Shown here: positions 59,039 to 64,000 of the stretch, one piece after another
How positions within the stretch are numbered: the first letter of the stretch is position 1
Layout: every line of letters starts with the position of its first letter
Assembly (NCBI RefSeq): GCF_020181035.1
Contig: NZ_JAIQYY010000005.1
Span: 138,633 to 202,632, forward strand
DNA from: Streptomyces sp. CoH27
GTDB lineage: Bacteria > Actinomycetota > Actinomycetes > Streptomycetales > Streptomycetaceae
Length of the DNA stretch: 64,000 nt
Reading direction: 5' to 3'
Position numbers and translations under genes: made by a program
The notes under the pieces: model-generated
Database searches by the model: none
What the model was told of the DNA's origin: nothing
Seen by the model: the letters and a program-made list of their open reading frames with translations, nothing else

Positions 59039-60120
59039 CAGAGGGTCACCGTCACCTTGTCCTGGGCCGAGCGGCGGGCCGCTTCGAGCACGTCGAGGGC
59101 GGCGGCCGCCTCCAGGGCGGTCACCGGGTTGGGGCCGGTACCGCGCAGGGCGTCGGCCACGGCCGCGTAGTAGGCGGGGTAGTCGCCCGGCAGGGTCGGT
59201 ACGGGGGTGCCTCCGCCGGTCAGCGGGGACTCGCCGGCGCCGATACGGCCCCACAGGGGCTCGGGCTCGGCACCCCACCGCGGGCCGGGCCGCAGGCCTT
59301 CCCGCAGCGCCCCCTCCTGCGGATCCAGGCCGTACTTCACATAGCCAGCCGCCGAGCCCAGCACCCGGAAGCGCGGGCCGAGCTGAGGGGTGGTCGCGGA
59401 GACGTAGAGGTGGGAGCGGACGCCGTTCGTGTGCGTGAGGGCGATGAAGGTGTCGTCGTCGGTCTCGGCGCCGGGGCGGCGGACGTCCGCCTCGGCGTAC
59501 ACCTCGGCGGCCGGGCCGAACAGGACCAGGGCCTGGTCGACGACGTGGCTGCCGAGGTCGTAGAGGAGACCTCCGATCTCTGCCGGGTCGCCGGACTCGC
59601 GCCAGCCGCCCTTGGGCTGGGGCCGCCAGCGCTCGAAGCGGGACTCGAAGCGCCGTACGTCACCCAGCTCTCCTTCGGAGATCAGCTTGCGCAGGGTCAG
59701 GAAGTCGTTGTCCCAGCGGCGGTTCTGGAAGACGGACAGGAGCAGGCCGCGCTCCTCGGCGAGGGCTGCGAGGTCGCGGGCCTCGGCGGCGGTGCCGGCG
59801 AGCGGCTTGTCCACGACCACCGGCAGGCCCGCCTTGAGGGCGGTGGCGGCCAGCGGCACGTGCGTCTTGTTCGGGGACGCGATGACGACGAGGTCCAGCT
59901 CACCGGCGCGGTCGAACAGCTCCTCGGGGGTGCCGGCCGTGCGGACGTCCCCGAACTCCGACCGGGCCTGCTCCTGCCGCTCGGGGTTCGAGGTGACCAC
60001 GGTGTCCAGGGCGAGGCCCTCGGTGGCGGCGATCAGCGGGGCGTGGAAGACGGAGCCGGCGAGGCCGTAGCCGATCAGGCCGACGCGGAGGGGGGTGGCA
60101 GCAGTCATGGGTTGGGCCAT
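59038..60120 (-). CDS. Gfo/Idh/MocA-family oxidoreductase
   Basis: 360 residues. Rossmann GLIGYGLAGSVFHAPLI, VVIASPNKTHVPLA, the EKP-equivalent VVDKPLAGTAAEA with catalytic Lys, and DLGSHVVDQAL. It oxidises or epimerises a sugar or inositol derivative with NAD(P). ATG 60120 is taken; 60108 is possible. Translationally coupled to the UPF0303 gene. A divergent ROK regulator with a palindrome between suggests sugar-responsive control. Confidence 0.92.
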   Translation of the reverse strand: MAQPMTAATPLRVGLIGYGLAGSVFHAPLIAATEGLALDTVVTSNPERQEQARSEFGDVRTAGTPEELFDRAGELDLVVIASPNKTHVPLAATALKAGLPVVVDKPLAGTAAEARDLAALAEERGLLLSVFQNRRWDNDFLTLRKLISEGELGDVRRFESRFERWRPQPKGGWRESGDPAEIGGLLYDLGSHVVDQALVLFGPAAEVYAEADVRRPGAETDDDTFIALTHTNGVRSHLYVSATTPQLGPRFRVLGSAAGYVKYGLDPQEGALREGLRPGPRWGAEPEPLWGRIGAGESPLTGGGTPVPTLPGDYPAYYAAVADALRGTGPNPVTALEAAAALDVLEAARRSAQDKVTVTL

Positions 60121-60128
60121 GCGTCCCA

Positions 60129-60151
60129 CTTTCGCAACGCTGTTGCCAAAG
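60129..60151. promoter_or_regulatory. ROK operator candidate
   Basis: CTTTCGCAAC-GCT-GTTGCCAAAG: 10-bp arms with one mismatch, 9 bp from the oxidoreductase start and 18 bp from the regulator start. TTxGCAAC...GTTGCxAA resembles known ROK operators. Confidence 0.75.
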
Positions 60152-60168
60152 TGCAAGTGGCGGGGACA

Positions 60169-61335
60169 ATGGGTGGCGTGAACAGGACGAGGGCGAGGGC
60201 GGGGGCCGGGGCGAATCTGCGGGCGGTGCGGTCGCACAACACCGCGCTGGTGCTGGGGCTGCTGCGGGACGCCGGAGCGGGGGGCATCAGCCGGCTCGAA
60301 CTCGCCGAGCGCACCGGGCTGACCCCGCAGGCCGTCAGCAAGATCACCGCGCGGCTGCGGGAGGAGGGCTTCGCCGCGGAGGCGGGACGGCGGGCCTCGA
60401 CCGGGGGCAAGCCGCGGACCGTACTGCGACTGGTGCCGGAGGCCGGGCACGCGGTGGGCGTGCATCTGGACCGGGACGGGCTGCGGGCGCTGCTCGTCGA
60501 TCTGGACGGGGCCGTGGTGGCGGAGCGGCGGGCGGGGCTGGATCTGGGGGCCGGGGCGGAGACGGTGCTCGGGGTGGTCGTCCGGGCGGTGGAGAGGCTG
60601 GTGGCGGATGGCCTGGGGGTGGGTGACGGGAGCCCTTCCGGTGCCGGGAGCCTTTCCGCTGCCGGGACGCTGCTCGGGGTGGGGGTGGCGTTGCCCGGAC
60701 CGCTCGACCATGTGCGGGGCGTGCTGCACCGGATGACCGGCTTCCCCGAATGGGACGGCTTTCCGCTGCGGGACGCGCTGGAGGCCCGGCTGGGGGTGCC
60801 GGTGGTGGTGGACAAGGACACCAACGCCGCCGCGCTGGGGCTCTCGGTGGGCGGTGAGGGCGGATCGGGCTCCTTCGCGTATCTGCATCTCGGTACGGGG
60901 CTCGGGGCCGGGTTGGTGATCGGCGGAAGCGTGCACCGGGGGGTGCGGACCGGGGCGGGGGAGTTCGGGCACCAGGTGATCCAGCTGGACGGGCCGTTGT
61001 GCCCGTGCGGGAACCGGGGGTGCGTGGAGGTGCTGTGCCTCGGGGCCGTGGAGCGCGGGGAGCCCGGGGAGGCGGCGCGGGTGCTGGGGGTGGGAGCGGC
61101 CAATCTGGTGGGGCTGCTGGACATCGACGCGGTGCTGCTCGGGGGGCGGACGGTGGCGGGGGCGCCGGAGGTGTTTGTGCGGGGAGTCGGTGAGGTGCTG
61201 GAGGACCGGGTCCGGCGGGAGGGGCGCGGCGGGGAATCGGTACCGGTTCGCGTGGCGGCGGGCGGAGAGCGGGTCGTCGCCGAGGGGGCTGCGCAGTTGC
61301 TGTTGGGGCCGTTGTTCGGGCGGGGGGATGGGTGA
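60169..61335 (+). CDS. ROK-family transcriptional regulator
   Basis: 388 residues. The N-terminal winged HTH (LRAVRSHNTALVLGLLRDAGAGGISRLELAERTGLTPQAVSKITARLREEGF) precedes a ROK sugar-kinase-like domain. VDKDTNAAALG and the zinc motif CPCGNRGCVEVLC are present, and LGTGLGAGLVIGG provides the phosphate loop. ATG 60169 or GTG 60178. It likely represses the oxidoreductase/UPF0303 operon and itself. Confidence 0.92.
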   Translation: MGGVNRTRARAGAGANLRAVRSHNTALVLGLLRDAGAGGISRLELAERTGLTPQAVSKITARLREEGFAAEAGRRASTGGKPRTVLRLVPEAGHAVGVHLDRDGLRALLVDLDGAVVAERRAGLDLGAGAETVLGVVVRAVERLVADGLGVGDGSPSGAGSLSAAGTLLGVGVALPGPLDHVRGVLHRMTGFPEWDGFPLRDALEARLGVPVVVDKDTNAAALGLSVGGEGGSGSFAYLHLGTGLGAGLVIGGSVHRGVRTGAGEFGHQVIQLDGPLCPCGNRGCVEVLCLGAVERGEPGEAARVLGVGAANLVGLLDIDAVLLGGRTVAGAPEVFVRGVGEVLEDRVRREGRGGESVPVRVAAGGERVVAEGAAQLLLGPLFGRGDG

Positions 61336-61719
61336 GGGCCCTGTGCGAGGGCTGGGGCTCGGTCGGGTGGAGGGCGCGGGTTGGCTGGGGCTGGGCGGGG
61401 TCGCTTGCCGGGGCGTGCAGGGTGCCTCCCCCACGCTCGGCTTCTCCCCCACGCTCGGCTTCGCTCGCGCGGGAGGTGCCCCCATCGCGGGGGGACCCCC
61501 ATCGCCCACCCGTGCCGCCCTGGGGGTACCCCCTGCTCGAAGAGCTTGGGGGAGGCACGATTGCCCGGAGCTGGGGCGGCGCGCGATCACCCGCGGCTGC
61601 GGCTGCCCGCGGCTGCGTGCGTCGGCTCATCGCCCCACCATGGAATCAACCGCATCAATCGACTCGACGGGCGACTCCCGTCCCGCAGGACGCACCAGTC
61701 GCCGCAGTGAGGAGTGAGC
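61336..61719. other. 384-bp gap between the ROK regulator and a secreted-protein gene
   Basis: No gene is supported here. The region holds the 137-bp inverted-repeat element at 61422-61558. Before it lies GC-rich sequence with nothing recognisable. After it is about 150 bp that should hold the promoter of the downstream gene, with GAGGAG near 61708. Confidence 0.7.
61422..61558. repeat. 137-bp palindromic intergenic element
   Basis: Terminal inverted repeats GTGCCTCCCCCA (61422-61433) and TGGGGGAGGCAC (61547-61558) are exact. Inside are a tandem CCCCCACGCTCGGCTTC duplication (about 61428 and 61446), a GGGAGGTGCCCCCATC segment and the palindrome GGGGGTACCCCC near 61522. Similar CTCCCCCA...CGCTCGGCTTCG sequences are familiar as dispersed repeats in Streptomyces. 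Confidence 0.8.
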
Positions 61720-62097
61720 ATGCGCTGCTCCCGTACCCACTCCAGGATTTTCATCGCCGCCGCCCTCCTGGCCTTCGCCGGGCCGGTCGCCGTGTCGCCC
61801 GCCTTCGCCGCTTCGCCCGCCTTCGCCGCCTCGCTGGTCGGCACGGTCAGTCCCGCCAAGGTGAAGGCCGGTCAGGACGTCCATCTCACGCTCGCCGGAT
61901 GCAGCAAACCCCGCGAGGGCGGTCGCGCCGAGGGAGCGCTCATCGAGACGGTCGACCTCACGCTCAAGGTGACCGGCACCCTGGTCGGGACCGCCCGGAT
62001 CGACCCGGACGCGCATACGGGCGAGACACAGATCCACCTGGCCTGCGTCTCGGACCCGGACGACGTGGCCACGGTGGACGTCACGATCACCAGCTGA
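61720..62097 (+). CDS. small secreted protein of unknown function
   Basis: 125 residues with a signal peptide (IFIAAALLAFAGPVAVSPAFA) containing a duplicated PAFAAS. A roughly 85-residue beta-type domain follows (LVGTVSPAKVKAGQDVHLTLAGC...IHLACVSDPDDVATVDVTITS) with two Cys that may pair. GAGGAG lies eight bases before ATG 61720; GTG 61714 is less likely. Ig-like fold inferred. Confidence 0.72.
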   Translation: MRCSRTHSRIFIAAALLAFAGPVAVSPAFAASPAFAASLVGTVSPAKVKAGQDVHLTLAGCSKPREGGRAEGALIETVDLTLKVTGTLVGTARIDPDAHTGETQIHLACVSDPDDVATVDVTITS

Positions 62098-62207
62098 CCC
62101 GGCGACCCGGCACGGCACCCTGGATCCTGCGCTGATCGAGCGGACTTCGCAGCCGCTGCGGGGTGGCATCCCGCGCACCCGCAGGGGCCCGGCATGGTTA
62201 TGTGTTC

Positions 62208-63077
62208 ATGCGATGGTTCGCCTCTCCGCCCGTGTCCCTGTCCCTGTCCCGACGCCTCGCGGTGGCCGCCGTCGCCGCCACCGCCCTCGTTCTCGTGTCG
62301 CCGCAAACCGCCCGGGCGGCCGCGGCCGCCCCACCCCCCGCCTGCGTCGGCGTGAACGCGCACGCCTTCCCGCTCACCGCCCGGATCCGCGGTGGACCGG
62401 GCTCGTACGAACCGGGCGGTGGCTACGGCACCTGGTACATCGACCTCGGCAACACCACCCGCCACACCTGCACCGGCATCCATCCGGTCGTCGTCCTCGT
62501 CGACAGCAAGCGCACGCTGAAGCCGGGCCAGCCGCAGCTGGACTTCTACGACGGCGCCAAGGCCCGCCCGGTGTCGTTCGAGACCACCGATGAGCAGGAG
62601 CTGGTCGGGGTGCTGGACGGCCAGGGGTTCGGCGGGTTCGCCGTGCCGGCCGGCGGGACCGTGAGTGTCAAGGTCAGGCTCGCCCTCACCTCCGACGCCC
62701 CGGCCGACCAGGTCACCGCCAGCGCCGCCGTCGTCCAGCGCCGGGGTGAGGACGGGGACTGGGTCGGGCAGTCCAACGCGTACCGGTTCGCCATCGCGCA
62801 GGACGGGGAGAAGCGCGGGGAACGCACGACGTCCGACCCCGGCCGTACCCAGGACGGCGGAGGTCTTCCGCCCCGCCCCGCCTCTGCCACCTCCACCGCT
62901 TCCCCCCACACCACCGCCCCCAGCCTCCCCTTCGCCGAAGCGGCGGCGGAAGCCGGTGAGCGGGCTCGCGAGCTGGCGCGTACCGGGCTCGGCCTCGCCC
63001 ACGGGCTGTTCGCGGCCGTCCTCGCCCTGCTGGCCGTCGGCGGCAGCGCGTACCTCCTCGTCCGCCGCCGGCGCTGA
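62208..63077 (+). CDS. LARTG-type cell-wall-anchored surface protein
   Basis: 289 residues. The signal peptide (LAVAAVAATALVLVSPQTARA) precedes an extracellular beta-rich domain (about 45-215) with two Cys and a Pro/Thr/Ser linker. The C-terminal sorting signal is LARTG, then a hydrophobic helix (LFAAVLALLAVGGSAYLLV) and RRRR. LAxTG is the recognition motif of class E sortases, one of which is encoded at 50841-51650. The ligand is unknown. Confidence 0.85.
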   Translation: MRWFASPPVSLSLSRRLAVAAVAATALVLVSPQTARAAAAAPPPACVGVNAHAFPLTARIRGGPGSYEPGGGYGTWYIDLGNTTRHTCTGIHPVVVLVDSKRTLKPGQPQLDFYDGAKARPVSFETTDEQELVGVLDGQGFGGFAVPAGGTVSVKVRLALTSDAPADQVTASAAVVQRRGEDGDWVGQSNAYRFAIAQDGEKRGERTTSDPGRTQDGGGLPPRPASATSTASPHTTAPSLPFAEAAAEAGERARELARTGLGLAHGLFAAVLALLAVGGSAYLLVRRRR

Positions 63078-63126
63078 CGTCGGGTCCCGTGCCGGCCGTC
63101 CCCACCCCGTCTGCGACGATCCCTGC

Positions 63127-63882
63127 GTGGACTACCCGAACGACCAGGCCCCCGGCGCCCCCGTCCGCTCCGGCATCCCCGAGCACGGGCGCATCCCCAA
63201 GTACTACGCGGTGAAGGCGCGGATCGCCGCGCTCCTCGACGAGCTGGGGGAGGGCAGGTCCATCCCCACCGAGCGGGATCTGGCCGAGCGGTACGACGTC
63301 GCGCGCGAGACCGTGCGGCAGGCGGTACGGGAACTGGTGCTGGAGGGGCGGCTGCGGCGCCAGGGCCGCGGGACCGTCGTCGCCGGGCCCAAGCTCGAAC
63401 AGCCGCTGTCCCTCGCCAGCTACACCGAGGGCGTGCGCCGCCAGGGCCGTACCCCCGGCCGTACCCTCGTCACCCTCGACCGGTTCCCGTGCCCGGACGC
63501 CCTCGCCGCCGAGACCGGGCTCACCCGGGGCGAGCCGGTGTGGCACCTGGAGCGGGTGCTGCTCGCCGACGAGGAGCGGGTCGGGCTGGAGAGCACGTAC
63601 GTCGCCGTCGCCCGGGTGCCGCGGCTGGCCGACGACTTCGATCCCGACTCCTCCTTCTACGGCTACCTCACCGCCCAGGGCATCGCCTTCGGTGACGCCG
63701 ACGAGCGCATCGAGACCGTGCTCGCCACGCCCCGCGAGGCCCTGCTCATCGGCACCCCGCCCGCCCTGCCCATGCTGCTGATCCACCGCGTCTCCCGGGA
63801 CACGGGGGGCCGGCCCCTGGAGCGCGTGCGCTCGCTGTACCGGGGAGACCGGTTCTCCTTCACCGCCCACCTCAAGGGCTGA
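63127..63882 (+). CDS. GntR/HutC-family regulator with UTRA domain
   Basis: 251 residues from GTG 63127. The HTH (YAVKARIAALLDELGEGRSIPTERDLAERYDVARETVRQAVRELVLEGRLRRQGRGTVVAGPK) is followed by a UTRA effector domain (SYTEGVRRQGRTPG, RIETVLATPREALLIG, LPMLLIHRVSRDTGGRPLERVRSLYRGDRFSF). It is related to DasR but clearly distinct in sequence and place, so it probably senses another sugar phosphate. The region after the stop is probably its target promoter. Confidence 0.92.
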   Translation: MDYPNDQAPGAPVRSGIPEHGRIPKYYAVKARIAALLDELGEGRSIPTERDLAERYDVARETVRQAVRELVLEGRLRRQGRGTVVAGPKLEQPLSLASYTEGVRRQGRTPGRTLVTLDRFPCPDALAAETGLTRGEPVWHLERVLLADEERVGLESTYVAVARVPRLADDFDPDSSFYGYLTAQGIAFGDADERIETVLATPREALLIGTPPALPMLLIHRVSRDTGGRPLERVRSLYRGDRFSFTAHLKG

Positions 63883-64000
63883 AAAACGCCGATATCGACG
63901 CCCACTCCAGTGTCACGAAAAGGTAACGGGTCTAGCCCAAACGTGATGGGTCGTTCACGCTCTCGTTGTCAGCCGGATGCCTCCGGTTACCCGATCCCGA
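63883..64000. other. window-end intergenic region
   Basis: About 118 bp without a gene; it includes a GGGTCTAGCCC-like segment near 63929. No complete promoter can be assigned. Confidence 0.5.

Noticed and set aside
63127..63882. Identification as DasR
   Set aside because: It shares the GntR-UTRA layout, but sequence and genomic context differ from what I recall of DasR. A related paralogue is the safer call.

Overview
The window is high-GC chromosomal DNA from a Streptomyces species. Codon use is almost entirely G/C at third positions, Shine-Dalgarno motifs are GGAGG-like and GTG starts are common. Typical families are present: DUF397/DUF5753 regulators, a class E sortase, DasR-type operators, F420-dependent oxidoreductases and LAxTG surface proteins. 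The gene order cysO-cysM ... nagE2-nagE1-nagF-rph ... bcp ... rdgB matches what I remember of the S. coelicolor SCO29xx core region, so most of the window looks like conserved core chromosome.

Layout. (1) 1-1.8 kb: a CysO-dependent cysteine pathway (Mec+ metallopeptidase, CysO sulfur carrier, CysM). (2) 2-6.2 kb: a secreted sedolisin-type protease, a lipoprotein, a membrane-anchored MazF-like protein and an MBL-fold hydrolase. (3) 6.3-9.4 kb: the GlcNAc phosphotransferase genes nagE2, nagE1 and nagF with three DasR-like operators. (4) 9.4-14.2 kb: rph, a lipoprotein, a DUF1707 protein and a three-gene ABC-2 exporter. (5) 14.4-20 kb: a very large class A penicillin-binding protein, an SMR pump, a GroES-like protein, a DUF3618 protein and Bcp. 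(6) 20-22.3 kb: two tandem HNH genes, tRNA-Leu(UAG) and rdgB. (7) 22.3-32.2 kb: a GDSL hydrolase, DUF445, MFS and IMPase genes, a TetR/DUF1772 pair, a broken VOC gene, LURP-one and YdjM-like genes.

(8) 32.4-46.1 kb is the accessory part. It opens with a Scr1/WhiJ/BldB-type regulatory cluster (DUF429, DUF6879, a DUF5753 protein without an HTH, DUF397, an XRE-DUF5753 regulator, a HATPase). A restriction-modification island of visibly lower GC follows. A 5mC methyltransferase (+) converges with six minus-strand genes: PIN-like DUF4935, a MORC/MutL-like GHKL ATPase with several zinc ribbons including a RanBP2-pattern finger, an Mrr-SF2 helicase, a putative winged-helix protein, an NgoMIV-family endonuclease and Vsr. 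I infer that the endonuclease/methyltransferase/Vsr core is a GCCGGC-type RM system and that the MORC/helicase/PIN genes are an added effector module. This is the most interesting locus in the window.

(9) 46.2-57 kb: a TPR/SEC-C protein, a permease with a TIGR03943 partner, a GH30 glycosidase, sortase E, a divergent MFS/HxlR pair with a palindromic operator, DUF6412-YidC, an FAH-family hydrolase and an LLM oxidoreductase. (10) 57.05-58.55 kb: a TnpB element without tnpA, carrying a divergent ribbon-helix-helix gene. Its right end supplies the stop codon of the next gene. (11) 58.5-64 kb: a UPF0303/Gfo-Idh pair divergent from a ROK regulator, a palindromic intergenic element, a small secreted protein, an LARTG surface protein and a GntR/HutC regulator.

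Functions and starts come from reading motifs by eye. No similarity search, RNA folding or composition calculation was run.
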